Shown here one piece after another: positions 35,642-43,610 of a DNA stretch of 64,000 bases. A program made the translations under genes and the position numbers. Position 1 is the stretch's first letter, and every line of letters begins with the position of its first letter. Source of the DNA: JADYZU01 sp964540965 (lineage in GTDB: Bacteria; Pseudomonadota; Alphaproteobacteria; Rhodobacterales; Rhodobacteraceae); the NCBI GenBank assembly GCA_964540965.1, contig CAZIOT010000010.1:62001-126000 (forward strand). Direction: 5' to 3'. The notes beneath the pieces were generated by a model. It saw only the letters and a program-made list of their open reading frames with translations, was not told the DNA's origin and made no database searches.

Positions 35642-35704
35642 GCTTTGGACTAGAAGGCGCCAGAGCCATGATCCGGGCGCCCCGCGCCCCTGCCGGAGGA
35701 CAAG

Positions 35705-36634
35705 ATGAAAGCTTCGCCGTTCACGGGATGCATTCCCGCCCTGATGACCCCCTGCAAGCCGGACCGGTCGCCCGATTTCGACGCGCTGGTGAAAAAGGCG
35801 CAGGAGCTTGTCGGGCTTGGCATGGCGGGCGTGGTCTATTGCGGGTCGATGGGCGACTGGCCGCTCCTGACCGATGCGCAGCGGATGGAAGGCGTCGAGC
35901 GGCTGGTCGCGGCCGGCATTCCGGTGGTCGTCGGCACCGGCGCCGTCAACAGCAAGGCCGCCGCGGCCCTTGCGGCGCATGCGCAAAAGGTCGGCGCCGC
36001 CGGGCTGATGGTCATCCCCCGCGTGCTGTCGCGCGGCACCTCGGTTTCGGCGCAGAAGGCGCATTTCAAGGGCATTCTTGCCGCCGCCCCCGACCTGCCG
36101 GCGGTGATCTACAACAGCCCCTACTATGGCTTCTCGACCAAGGCCGACCTGTTCTTTGCCCTGCGGGCCGACCATCCGAATCTTGTCGGCTTCAAGGAAT
36201 TCGGCGGCGAGGACGATCTGACCTATGCCGGCGAACACATCACCTCGGGCAATCCCGACCTGACGCTGATGGTCGGGGTCGATACCTCGGTCTACCACGG
36301 CTTTGTCAATTGCGGCGCGACGGGCGCGATCACCGGCATCGGCAACGCCCTGCCGCGCGAGGTGCTGCATCTGGTCGACCTGTGCTACAAGGCTCAAGGA
36401 GGCGACCTTGAGGCGCGGCGCAAGGCGCTTGAGCTGGAAGAGGCTATGACCGTGCTGTCCTCGTGGGATGCCGGCGTCGATCTGGTGCTGTTCTACAAAT
36501 ACCTGATGGTCCTGAACGGCGACGCCGAATACACGCTGCATTTCAACGAAAGCGACGAATTGTCGCCCTCGCAGCGCGCCTTTGCCAAGGACAGCTACGA
36601 CCGCTTCCGGGCCTGGTATCGCGCCTGGGCGTAA
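35705..36634 (+). CDS. DapA family protein, probable 1-pyrroline-4-hydroxy-2-carboxylate deaminase
   Basis: The 309-residue TIM-barrel protein of the dihydrodipicolinate synthase family has the Schiff-base Lys in LVGFKEFGG and the conserved Tyr in VIYNSPYYG. In hydroxyproline degradation a member of this family deaminates the pyrroline made by the oxidase, giving alpha-ketoglutarate semialdehyde. Presence with the epimerase and oxidase supports that role over lysine synthesis. GGAGG precedes the ATG. A strong terminator follows. Confidence 0.86.
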   Translation: MKASPFTGCIPALMTPCKPDRSPDFDALVKKAQELVGLGMAGVVYCGSMGDWPLLTDAQRMEGVERLVAAGIPVVVGTGAVNSKAAAALAAHAQKVGAAGLMVIPRVLSRGTSVSAQKAHFKGILAAAPDLPAVIYNSPYYGFSTKADLFFALRADHPNLVGFKEFGGEDDLTYAGEHITSGNPDLTLMVGVDTSVYHGFVNCGATGAITGIGNALPREVLHLVDLCYKAQGGDLEARRKALELEEAMTVLSSWDAGVDLVLFYKYLMVLNGDAEYTLHFNESDELSPSQRAFAKDSYDRFRAWYRAWA

Positions 36635-36658
36635 GGCGGCCTGCCCGTCGAATCCCGC

Positions 36659-36690
36659 AATGCCGCGCGAAAGCGCGGCATTTTCGCTTT
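36659..36690 (+). terminator. Rho-independent terminator after the DapA-like gene
   Basis: A 10-bp perfect stem (AATGCCGCGC with GCGCGGCATT) is closed by a GAAA tetraloop and followed by a T-rich tail (TTCGCTTT). It lies 25 bases past the stop codon. It is the most canonical terminator in the window. Confidence 0.85.
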
Positions 36691-36812
36691 CTGGTGGCCC
36701 TGCGCGGGCAAGGGCCGACCCCGCTATCGCGGGTTTCACCCAGCCTTCCCCGCCGACCATAACGCCACCCCCCGGCATTGCCCCCCATGGCCCTTTCGGC
36801 AACAGTGGCGCC

Positions 36813-37835
36813 ATGGATGGGGCCCCGACACGGCAGAACGACCTGACCGCCGCCACCGCCCGCGCGGTCGAGGCGCTGGGGCGGGCGGCGTTCTATGGGC
36901 GGCTGGTCGATATCCTTGGCCTGGCCGCGCGGCATGATCTTGCCGCCATGGTGCGCTATTCCCGCTCGGGCCCGCCCGACCTGATCCTGCCGCGGATCGA
37001 GCCGACCGAGGCGATGATGAGCTATTATCGCCATTTCTACGCGCTCGACCCGTTCTTCCAGCATTGGCGGGACGGCGGCGAGACCGGGGTGTTCCGCCTG
37101 CGCGCCATCGCCAGCGGCATCGGCCGGTCGTCCTATGCCCGCGAATTCCTGTCGCGCATGGCGATCCATGACGAGATCGCGGTGTTCCTGCCGCCGGTGG
37201 GCGAAGCCTCGCCCACGCTGATCCTCGACCGCGCCAGCGGCACCTTTACCGAGGCCGAGGTGGCGCGGGTGCGCGCGCTGTTTCCGCTTCTGGCGGCACT
37301 GCATCGCCGGCATGTCGACATGCTGGTGTCGGCCGGCATCGAATCCGAGGACAGCCCGGTCGCCGGCACCCGGCCGCTGCGGCTGGTCGACCGGCGCGGG
37401 CAGGCGGTGTTCGTCAGCCGCGCGTGGGAGACAGCCTTCGCCGACCCCGCCCTTGCCGCGACGCTGGAATCCCTGGGCGAGCGCGGCCCCTGTTCGGTGC
37501 CGCTGCCGGGGCGCGGCACCCTGCGCCGGTCCCGCCTGCCGGTCGATTTCGGCGCCGCGCCCGGCGGCTATTGCGACGAGATCGTGCAGGAACCGCCCAA
37601 GGGTAACGGCAGCGGCATGCCCGCCCTGCCGGCGGCGCTGGCCGGGCAACTGACCGACCGCGAGCAGGAGGTGGTGCTTCTGACCCTGCAGGGCTGGCCG
37701 GTGATCGAGATCGCCCGCCGCCTTGGCCTGTCGCGCGGCACGGTCAAGAACTATCGGCTGAACATCTACCGCAAGCTCGACATCACCACCGAACGCGAGC
37801 TTTTCACCGAATACATGCGGGCGCTGGGCGGCTGA
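36813..37835 (+). CDS. LuxR-type helix-turn-helix regulator
   Basis: The 340-residue protein has a C-terminal LuxR/GerE DNA-binding domain (LTDREQEVVLLTLQG, IARRLGLSRGTVKNY, then YRKLDITTERELF). The N-terminal 250 residues look like a sensor region without a recognisable receiver Asp pocket or the acyl-homoserine-lactone motif set. The ATG at 36813 is chosen because the region before it is intergenic, with a terminator. No target gene is obvious beside it; the next gene downstream is a separate ArsR-type regulator. Confidence 0.82.
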   Translation: MDGAPTRQNDLTAATARAVEALGRAAFYGRLVDILGLAARHDLAAMVRYSRSGPPDLILPRIEPTEAMMSYYRHFYALDPFFQHWRDGGETGVFRLRAIASGIGRSSYAREFLSRMAIHDEIAVFLPPVGEASPTLILDRASGTFTEAEVARVRALFPLLAALHRRHVDMLVSAGIESEDSPVAGTRPLRLVDRRGQAVFVSRAWETAFADPALAATLESLGERGPCSVPLPGRGTLRRSRLPVDFGAAPGGYCDEIVQEPPKGNGSGMPALPAALAGQLTDREQEVVLLTLQGWPVIEIARRLGLSRGTVKNYRLNIYRKLDITTERELFTEYMRALGG

Positions 37836-37985
37836 GGGCCGGGCGGGGAGATCTTCCCCGCCGGGAAGGTTTTCATGCGTTTACAATATGTTGACCTGCT
37901 CCGGGCAGCGGTCAGACCCGAAGATGTGCGGCGGCGGGCCGCCCCGTGCCCCCTGCCCCTTTCGCAGCCCCGCCCCTTGCGCTAT

Positions 37986-38005
37986 ATATCAGCCAGTCCT
38001 GATAT
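37986..38005. promoter_or_regulatory. Inverted repeat ahead of the SqrR-like gene
   Basis: Perfect 7-bp arms, ATATCAG and CTGATAT, are separated by six bases. The repeat ends 16 bases before the likely start codon at 38022 and overlaps a TATATA sequence that could be a -10 element. It is a natural site for autoregulation by the ArsR-family protein encoded next to it. Confidence 0.65.
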
Positions 38006-38021
38006 GTTTCCCGAGGATGCG

Positions 38022-38354
38022 ATGCCCCTGCCCGGCGAGATCGACCCCGTGGCGCTGGGCCGTGCCGCCGATGCGGCGGCCGAGATGCTGAAAACCCTGT
38101 CCAACCCGGCGCGGCTGCGGCTCTTGTGCGCGCTGTTGCCCGGCGAGTTGTCGGTGGGCGAACTGGAACAGGCCCTGGGCGCCAGCCAGTCCTATGTCTC
38201 GGGGCAGCTGGCGCGGATGCGGGCCGAGGGGCTGGTCAGTTGCGACCGCGACGGCCGCACCATCCGCTACAAGCTTGCCGACCCGCGCCTTGGCCCGGTG
38301 CTGGAACGGCTATACGAGGTGTTCTGTTCGGTGGACGAGCCGGCCCCCGTCTGA
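38022..38354 (+). CDS. ArsR-family regulator of the SqrR/BigR (persulfide sensor) type
   Basis: The 110-residue winged-helix protein resembles BigR and SqrR: LSNPARLRLLCALLPGELSV, then VGELEQALGASQSYVSGQL and a C-terminal LERLYEVFC. Cys36 and Cys102 are 66 residues apart, the same spacing as the sulfide-sensing Cys41/Cys107 pair I recall for SqrR. The metal-binding ELCVCDL motif of ArsR is absent. A third Cys (74) is present. The ATG at 38022, with CGAGGA ahead, is preferred over 38004, which lies in the palindrome. No sulfide oxidation gene is adjacent. Confidence 0.82.
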   Translation: MPLPGEIDPVALGRAADAAAEMLKTLSNPARLRLLCALLPGELSVGELEQALGASQSYVSGQLARMRAEGLVSCDRDGRTIRYKLADPRLGPVLERLYEVFCSVDEPAPV

Positions 38355-38365
38355 CCCGGCGTAGC

Positions 38366-38578
38366 CTAGCCCAGCGCGATGCCGGTGATGACGCAGATCA
38401 GCCCGAAAACCGAGGCGAGAAGCGCGCCGATATTCACCGGCCCGACGCGGGCCAGCGTGGCGCGCAGCACCTCGTCATCCTTGCGGCGGCGGGCGCCCAA
38501 CACGGCGACAAGGCTGTAGACGATCCCGGCAAAGCCCAGAAGCGTGATCGCCGCGCCGATCCAGATCAGGATTTGCAT
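38366..38578 (-). CDS. Small two-helix membrane protein
   Basis: The 70-residue protein has two hydrophobic segments (MQILIWIGAAITLLGFAGIV and the C-terminal GALLASVFGLICVITGIALG) joined by a charged loop (GARRRKDDEVLRATLARVG). It would sit in the inner membrane with the basic loop inside. No family function is known to me. The stop faces the SqrR-like gene 11 bases away. Confidence 0.72.
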   Translation of the reverse strand: MQILIWIGAAITLLGFAGIVYSLVAVLGARRRKDDEVLRATLARVGPVNIGALLASVFGLICVITGIALG

Positions 38579-38729
38579 CGCGTCCCCTTGGATGATTGCC
38601 GTCCGGTTATCCGCAGTCGGCGCCCGGCGCAAGACGCGGTGCAGCCGGGCCGCAAGCCGCCCCTTGCCCGTGCGGTCCCGGCGGTCTAATCCCTGCCGGC
38701 CGACATTCCGCCGCGAAAGGACCAGACCC

Positions 38730-38972
38730 GTGACCGATCCCAATCCCGCCGCCGAGGAAATCCGCGCCTTCGTCGAACGCTATGAACAGCTCGAGATCGA
38801 GAAGAAGGCGATCACCGACGGCATGAAGGAAGTCATGGCCGAGGCCAAGGGCCGCGGTTTCGACGTCAAGGCGCTGAAAAAGATCATCGCCCTGCGCAAG
38901 CGCGACCGCGACGACGTGGCCGAGGAGGAAGCGATCCTCGACATGTACAAGGCCGCGCTGGGCATGGCCTGA
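38730..38972 (+). CDS. gapR: GapR family nucleoid-associated protein (DUF2312)
   Basis: The 80-residue, mostly coiled-coil protein has the DUF2312/UPF0335 hallmark YEQLEIEKKAITDGMKEVMA and KALKKIIALRKRD. In Caulobacter, GapR binds overtwisted DNA ahead of replication and transcription. The family is almost confined to alphaproteobacteria. It starts at GTG 38730, with AAAGGA at proper distance. The longer open frame upstream is antisense to the small membrane gene and not used. Confidence 0.92.
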   Translation: MTDPNPAAEEIRAFVERYEQLEIEKKAITDGMKEVMAEAKGRGFDVKALKKIIALRKRDRDDVAEEEAILDMYKAALGMA

Positions 38973-38975
38973 GCC

Positions 38976-39290
38976 ATGGCCTGGGTCCTGCTGGCGCTGG
39001 CCGGCCTGTTCGAGGTGGTCTGGGCGGTGGGGCTGAAATACGCCGAAGGCTTTACCCGCCCCCTGCCCTCGGTCATCACCGTTGCGGCGATGGCGGCCAG
39101 TGTCGCACTTCTGGGCCTTGCGATGCGGGAACTGCCGCTCGGGACCGCCTATGCGGTCTGGACCGGCATCGGCACCGTCGGCACCGCCATCCTGGGCATC
39201 GTGCTGTTCGCCGAACCCGCCACCGCGCTGCGGCTGGGCTGCATCGCGCTGATCGCGATGGGCATCATAGGGCTGAAGCTGGTTCACTGA
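38976..39290 (+). CDS. Small multidrug resistance transporter, SugE/Gdx type
   Basis: The 104-residue protein has four membrane segments and begins MAWVLLALAGLFEVVWAVGL, with the conserved Glu13 of the SMR family. It also has GTAYAVWTGIGTVGTAILGI, typical of SugE. Members export guanidinium or quaternary ammonium compounds by proton antiport. It lies 3 bases past gapR, so the two are probably cotranscribed. No guanidine riboswitch can be placed, since there is no leader between them. Confidence 0.93.
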   Translation: MAWVLLALAGLFEVVWAVGLKYAEGFTRPLPSVITVAAMAASVALLGLAMRELPLGTAYAVWTGIGTVGTAILGIVLFAEPATALRLGCIALIAMGIIGLKLVH

Positions 39291-39304
39291 ACCTTCGGGC
39301 CGCC

Positions 39305-40180
39305 TCAGGCGCGGATGAAGGTCACGCCCTCCATCGCGGCGATGCGCTCCACGTCCTGCTCATAGGCGCGGGTCATCTCCTCGACGGTATCCTCGTCCCA
39401 GCCGGGCAGGTCGAGTTCCTGTTCGATCTCGCCGGCGATGCCGTATTTGTCTAGGAAGGCGCCGATGATCCGGCGCAGCTGCATGTCCGAGGCCGGCGGG
39501 TGGCTTTCGAGATAGGCAAGAAAGCGGGCATGGCCCTCGGGCTGCATGATCGTCGCCAGAAGATCATGCGCCCCCGACATCGGCACAGTGTCGGCAAGCC
39601 CGGCCAGCCTGTGCAGAATCTCGTTCCAGATCAGCGGTGTATCCTCATTGCACCAGACCGTCAGCGCGATGTCGGGCGCCGCCGCCCGCATCCGCGCCAC
39701 CATCTCGGACCAGCGTAGCGCGGACGGGTCGAAACCGCCAAGGAACGCCGCGAGCGACGCCGGTCGGGCCTGTTCGAACACCGCCGGAACAAAGGTTGCC
39801 GGGTTGCGGATCGCCATGAACACCGAAAGATCGTCGCCGCGGAACAGGGCGCGGAACGACTGCATCTTGAATTCGGCCATGCCATAGAAAGCGCCACCCT
39901 CGAACACGCGGTTGGGCTGGCACAGGAAGGCGGGATTGCTCAGCACCATGCGGGCGGCATCGGCATCGTCGGCGATGGCATCGACCAGCACGTCGCGGCT
40001 GCCCGGCGCCGGTTCCTGCCCGACAAGGTTCTGCACCGTCTCGCGCAAGAGCTTGCGATAGCGGCCCGGCCCCGGCACCGTCACCCCCTCGCGCGACAGC
40101 ATGCCGGCGTTCGACATGAGCGACCGCAACAGGCGTTCGCCGTCGGTGCAATTTACGCCGATGTGATAGACGATCTGCAT
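39305..40180 (-). CDS. Uncharacterised protein, sulfotransferase-like start
   Basis: The 291-residue protein begins MQIVYHIGVNCTDGERLLRS and has a central MAIRNPATFVPAVFEQARPA. This recalls the beta-strand/P-loop start and the later conserved helix of rhodobacterial sulfotransferase-like proteins. The typical PAPS-binding loop (GxxRSGTT) is not present, so enzymatic function is doubtful. No signal peptide is seen. Neighbours are unrelated and convergent or divergent. I do not recognise a proven function. Confidence 0.7.
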   Translation of the reverse strand: MQIVYHIGVNCTDGERLLRSLMSNAGMLSREGVTVPGPGRYRKLLRETVQNLVGQEPAPGSRDVLVDAIADDADAARMVLSNPAFLCQPNRVFEGGAFYGMAEFKMQSFRALFRGDDLSVFMAIRNPATFVPAVFEQARPASLAAFLGGFDPSALRWSEMVARMRAAAPDIALTVWCNEDTPLIWNEILHRLAGLADTVPMSGAHDLLATIMQPEGHARFLAYLESHPPASDMQLRRIIGAFLDKYGIAGEIEQELDLPGWDEDTVEEMTRAYEQDVERIAAMEGVTFIRA

Positions 40181-40259
40181 GCTGCCCTGCCCGGTCTTTT
40201 GCCGGCACAATAGGGGGGTTTTCTGGACAGGAAAACCGCTTTCGGCTAGGCCGCTCGCC

Positions 40260-41915
40260 ATGACCGCCGCGCCCGCGCCCCTGCCCGATCCCGTCCGCCC
40301 GCGTGCGCGGGTCGACCTGTGGTCGGCGGGCGCTGTGCTGATCGCGCTTGTCGTCATCCTGCCGGTTGCCGCCGTGGTCTGGCTGGCCTTCACCCCGGGC
40401 GAGAATGTCTGGCCGCATCTGTCGTCCACCGTCCTGCCGCGCTATCTGGGCAACACGCTGCTTCTGATGGCCGGGGTCGGGCTGTCGGCGGCGGCGCTGG
40501 GCACCGGCGCGGCCTGGCTGGTGGTGATGTACCGCTTTCCGGGGTCGGGCTGGCTGCAATGGGCGCTGCTGCTGCCGATGGCGGTGCCGGCCTATGTCGG
40601 CGCCTATGCCCTGACCGATTTCCTGGAATATGCCGGACCGGTGCAAAGCGGCCTGCGCGCGGCGATGGGGTGGAGCCGGCCCTCGGACTACTGGTTCCCG
40701 CCGGTGCGCAGCGCCGGGGCGGCGGTGCTCGTGCTGGCCGCAGCCTTTTATCCTTACGTCTATCTGCTGGCGCGGGCGGCGTTCCGCGAACAGTCGGGCG
40801 CCGCCTATGACGTGGCGCGCGCGCTGGGCGCCGGGCCGTGGCGGCGTTTTGCCGGCATCGGCCTGCCGCTTGCCCGCCCCGCCATCGCCGCCGGGCTGGC
40901 GGTGACGATGATGGAGACGGTGGCCGATTTCGGCGCCGTCGACCATTTCTCGGTGCAGACGCTGACCACCGGCATCTTCAGCCAGTGGCGGCAATCGGGC
41001 AACCTTGCCGCGGCGGCGCAACTGTCGCTGGTCGTGCTGGGCCTTGTCGCGGCGCTGGTGTTTCTGGAACGCGGCGGCCGCCGTGGCCGGCGCACCGCCG
41101 CCGCCGCCCGCGGCCTGCGCCCGGTACAGGCCGAACGGCTGCACGGCTGGCGCGCCGCGGTGGCGCTGATCCTGTGCCTTCTGCCCTTCGCCGCGGGATT
41201 TGTCCTGCCGGTCGCGGTGCTGCTGGGCAATGCGGCGCAGGCGAGGGCCTGGGTGCAACCCGGCCTGCTGCCCGCCCTGTGGCATTCGGTCTCGGCCGGG
41301 GCCGCAGCCGCGCTGCTGGCGGTGACGCTCGCGCTGTTCATGGTCTATGGCACAAGGCTGTCGGGGCGGCGCCTGCCGCGCCTGCTGATGCCGGTCACGG
41401 TGATGGGCTATGCCGCGCCGGGGGCGGTGCTGGGCATCGGCATCCTGATCCCCTTGGCCAGTTTCGACAATTTCATCGCCGACCTGATCGAGGGCACCAC
41501 CGGCCATGACCCCGGCCTGATCCTGACCGGCACCGCGGGGGCGCTGGTCATCGCCTATGTCGTGCGTTTCTTCGCCATCGCCCAGGGCACTGCCGATGCG
41601 GCGCTGGCGCGGATCCCGCCCTCGCTGCCGATGGCGGCCCGGTCGCTTGGCCGCAGCCCCGGACAGGTGCTGCGCGCGGTGCATGTGCCGATGATCCGCG
41701 CCTCGGTCGGGTCGGCCCTGCTGCTGGTCTTTGTCGATTGCGTCAAGGAACTGCCGGCGACGCTGCTTCTGCGCCCCTTCGGCTATGAAACGCTTGCCAC
41801 AAGGGTTCACGCCCGTGCCAGCCTTGAGGATCTGGCCGGCGCCGGCCCGGCGGCCCTGACCATCACCCTTGTCGGCCTGGTCGCCGTGGTCTTTCTGGCC
41901 CGCGCCAACCGTTAG
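40260..41915 (+). CDS. Iron-type ABC transporter permease (FbpB-like, two fused domains)
   Basis: The 551-residue membrane protein has about 12 hydrophobic segments in two homologous halves, each with a permease EAA-like loop (YDVARALGAGPWRRFAGIGLPLARPA and, in the second half, AARSLGRSPGQVLRAVHVPM). This is the layout of ferric iron importers (FbpB/SfuB). The ATG at 40260 is chosen for its position ahead of the first membrane helix. No binding protein or ATPase gene lies beside it, so its partners must be elsewhere. It is divergent from the uncharacterised gene. Confidence 0.88.
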   Translation: MTAAPAPLPDPVRPRARVDLWSAGAVLIALVVILPVAAVVWLAFTPGENVWPHLSSTVLPRYLGNTLLLMAGVGLSAAALGTGAAWLVVMYRFPGSGWLQWALLLPMAVPAYVGAYALTDFLEYAGPVQSGLRAAMGWSRPSDYWFPPVRSAGAAVLVLAAAFYPYVYLLARAAFREQSGAAYDVARALGAGPWRRFAGIGLPLARPAIAAGLAVTMMETVADFGAVDHFSVQTLTTGIFSQWRQSGNLAAAAQLSLVVLGLVAALVFLERGGRRGRRTAAAARGLRPVQAERLHGWRAAVALILCLLPFAAGFVLPVAVLLGNAAQARAWVQPGLLPALWHSVSAGAAAALLAVTLALFMVYGTRLSGRRLPRLLMPVTVMGYAAPGAVLGIGILIPLASFDNFIADLIEGTTGHDPGLILTGTAGALVIAYVVRFFAIAQGTADAALARIPPSLPMAARSLGRSPGQVLRAVHVPMIRASVGSALLLVFVDCVKELPATLLLRPFGYETLATRVHARASLEDLAGAGPAALTITLVGLVAVVFLARANR

Positions 41916-42059
41916 CCACAAGGCGGGCGTGGGGCGCTTGCCAGCGCGCCGCCTTCGCACTAGATGCCTCGTGTCGGCAGGCCCTGCCCGCGCTTTCGCA
42001 ATGCAGCAAGGGGTTTGGCGACGGACAGTCGAAGGGGCACCGGAAAACGTGCCCACGGG

Positions 42060-42134
42060 GCCGGCATAGCACAGCGGTAGTGCAGCGGTTTTGTAAACCG
42101 AAGGTCGGGAGTTCGATCCTCTCTGCCGGCACCA
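42060..42134 (+). tRNA. tRNA-Thr (anticodon TGT)
   Basis: A complete cloverleaf is visible: acceptor arms GCCGGCA and TGCCGGC, a D-arm with AGCGGTAGTGC, an anticodon stem CGGTT/AACCG (loop TTTGTAA, anticodon TGT), and a T-arm with GGGAGTTCGATCCTCT. The terminal CCA is encoded (42132-42134). It reads ACA and, by wobble, other threonine codons. Confidence 0.95.
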
Positions 42135-42383
42135 TTCCCCCAAAACCTGAAAGTCCGGGTGGGCTGGAGCGGGCCGTGTTCCCCTGCGGCGGGACGGCCA
42201 GTGTGACGACCTGCGCAGCAGATCGGATTCATCGGGGTCTGGCGGGCACGAGGACAGCGGGGATCGCGCCCGGCGCAAGGGCGCGGCATGGCGGGCACCG
42301 ATCGGCAGCCCCGCCCATGCCCATCACCCCGGCCCCCGCAAAGCCCCGGCGGACGTCAGACGCCCGCCGGACCTGCACCCCGA

Positions 42384-42980
42384 TCAGATCGGCGCAAGGC
42401 CGAGCGCGGCGCGGAAGCGGGTCTTGATGTAGGGGCCATCGCGCGGCGGCAGCACGCGCGGCGGGTTTTCCGCCCGGATCTTGATCGTGGCAAATGCCAG
42501 ACCGTCGCGGGCCGCCATCCGGTCGCGAAAGCTAGCGACCTCCTCCAGCGCGGTCAGGCGCGAGGTGCGGGCAAAGCCGCAGGCGGCGGCGACCGCCGAC
42601 AGCTCGATCCCGCGCCCGGCATGGCTGGGCTGCATGCCGGTTTCGCCGTAATGGCCGTTGTCGAGCACGGCGATGGTCAGGTTCGCCGGTTGCCTGACCG
42701 CAATCGTCGCCAGCGCGCCCATGCCCATCAGCGCCTCGCCATCGCCGGTGACGACCAGAACCGGACGATCCGGCCGGGCGCTGGCGAGCCCCAGCCCCAC
42801 GGTCATCGCCGACCCCATCGCGGCCCAGAGGTAATAGTTGTTGTCGTGATCGCCCGCCGCCATCACGTCATAAGAGGGCGAGCCGAGGCCCGTCACCACC
42901 AGAAGCCCGTCGCGCCCGTCAAGCAGGGTCGCGACGACCTCGCGCCGGTCCAGATCGCCGCCCGCCGTCACTTCACCCAT
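42384..42980 (-). CDS. TPP-dependent decarboxylase, C-terminal (beta) subunit, sulfopyruvate/phosphonopyruvate type
   Basis: The 198-residue protein contains the thiamine-diphosphate binding motif GDGEALMGMGALATIA closing with DNGHYGETG. It corresponds to the C-terminal third of TPP decarboxylases, as in the ComE subunit. It overlaps the alpha-subunit gene by 13 bases, which implies coupled production of a two-chain enzyme. The likely reaction is decarboxylation of a 3-substituted pyruvate to an aldehyde. Which substituent (sulfo, phosphono or other) is not decided by sequence. Confidence 0.85.
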   Translation of the reverse strand: MGEVTAGGDLDRREVVATLLDGRDGLLVVTGLGSPSYDVMAAGDHDNNYYLWAAMGSAMTVGLGLASARPDRPVLVVTGDGEALMGMGALATIAVRQPANLTIAVLDNGHYGETGMQPSHAGRGIELSAVAAACGFARTSRLTALEEVASFRDRMAARDGLAFATIKIRAENPPRVLPPRDGPYIKTRFRAALGLAPI

Positions 42981-43504
42981 TTCTTCTCTCCGATCAGGCG
43001 TTGCCCAAGCAGCACCGCCACCGCGCAATCGCCGTTGAAGGCCATGGTCGCGGCGCCGTGCAACATCGGCTCCACGTCCTTTGCCTCGTCCGCCCGCCAG
43101 GTCATCACGCCCATGGCACGCAGGGCGGTTTCGGTCGCCTGCCCCATCGGGTTCTGCCAGGGGTTGAACTCGGCCCAGTCGCCGCGCATCGTCACCACCA
43201 TGAGCAGCGGCATCCGCGCCATCACCGGCAGCGCCAGCGTGTTGATGCAATTGCCGACGCCCGAGCTTTGCATCAGCAGCGCGCCGCGTTCGCCACCCAG
43301 CCAGGCGCCGGCAAGATAGCCGATGCCCTCCTCCTCGGTGGTCAGGACGACGGCCTGCATGTCGTTGTCGGCCTCGGCCATGCGGATCGCCGCCGAATGC
43401 CCGGCATCGGGCACATAGGCGACATGCCGCACGTCATGCGACTTGAGGACGCGGAACACGTCCTCTTGCCAGTTGATCTGTTTCTCGGCCGCAGCGGTCT
43501 GCAT
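42968..43504 (-). CDS. TPP-dependent decarboxylase, N-terminal (alpha) subunit, sulfopyruvate/phosphonopyruvate type
   Basis: The 178-residue protein corresponds to the pyrimidine-binding domain of TPP decarboxylases (ComD-like). The cofactor-activating Glu lies in VVLTTEEEGIGYLAGAWLGG and is followed by LLMQSSGVGNCINTLA. It pairs with the beta subunit encoded next. The start at 43504 begins the conserved fold (INWQEDVFRVLKSHDVRHV). Upstream, a small hairpin (43538-43554) separates it from the aldehyde dehydrogenase gene. Confidence 0.85.
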   Translation of the reverse strand: MQTAAAEKQINWQEDVFRVLKSHDVRHVAYVPDAGHSAAIRMAEADNDMQAVVLTTEEEGIGYLAGAWLGGERGALLMQSSGVGNCINTLALPVMARMPLLMVVTMRGDWAEFNPWQNPMGQATETALRAMGVMTWRADEAKDVEPMLHGAATMAFNGDCAVAVLLGQRLIGEKKWVK

Positions 43505-43537
43505 TCCTGTCTCCCTGTAAGGACTTGCCCTGTGGAT

Positions 43538-43554
43538 ACCCCGCCTTGCGGGGT
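43538..43554 (-). promoter_or_regulatory. Small stem-loop between aldehyde dehydrogenase and decarboxylase genes
   Basis: A 7-bp perfect stem (ACCCCGC with GCGGGGT) with loop CTT lies in the 106-base gap. There is no U-tract. It may modulate readthrough from the aldehyde dehydrogenase gene into the decarboxylase genes. Confidence 0.4.
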
Positions 43555-43610
43555 TGCGGGAAATGCCGGTTGTCAGAGCGGGCCATGCCGGAATTTTATG
43601 GCGGCGACGC

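Noticed and set aside
39645..42278. Minus-strand open frame of 877 codons
   Set aside because: It runs through the iron-type permease on the other strand, the start of the gene at 39305-40180 in another frame, and across the tRNA. Its composition is that of a shadow frame.
42135..42383. Possible gene or attachment site after the tRNA
   Set aside because: No open frame with a ribosome site, no repeat of the tRNA 3' end and no integrase were found; it appears to be plain intergenic DNA.
42384..43504. Acetolactate synthase or benzoylformate decarboxylase
   Set aside because: The enzyme is split into two short subunits and lacks the central FAD/transhydrogenase-like domain of those enzymes. The ComDE-like split fits better.
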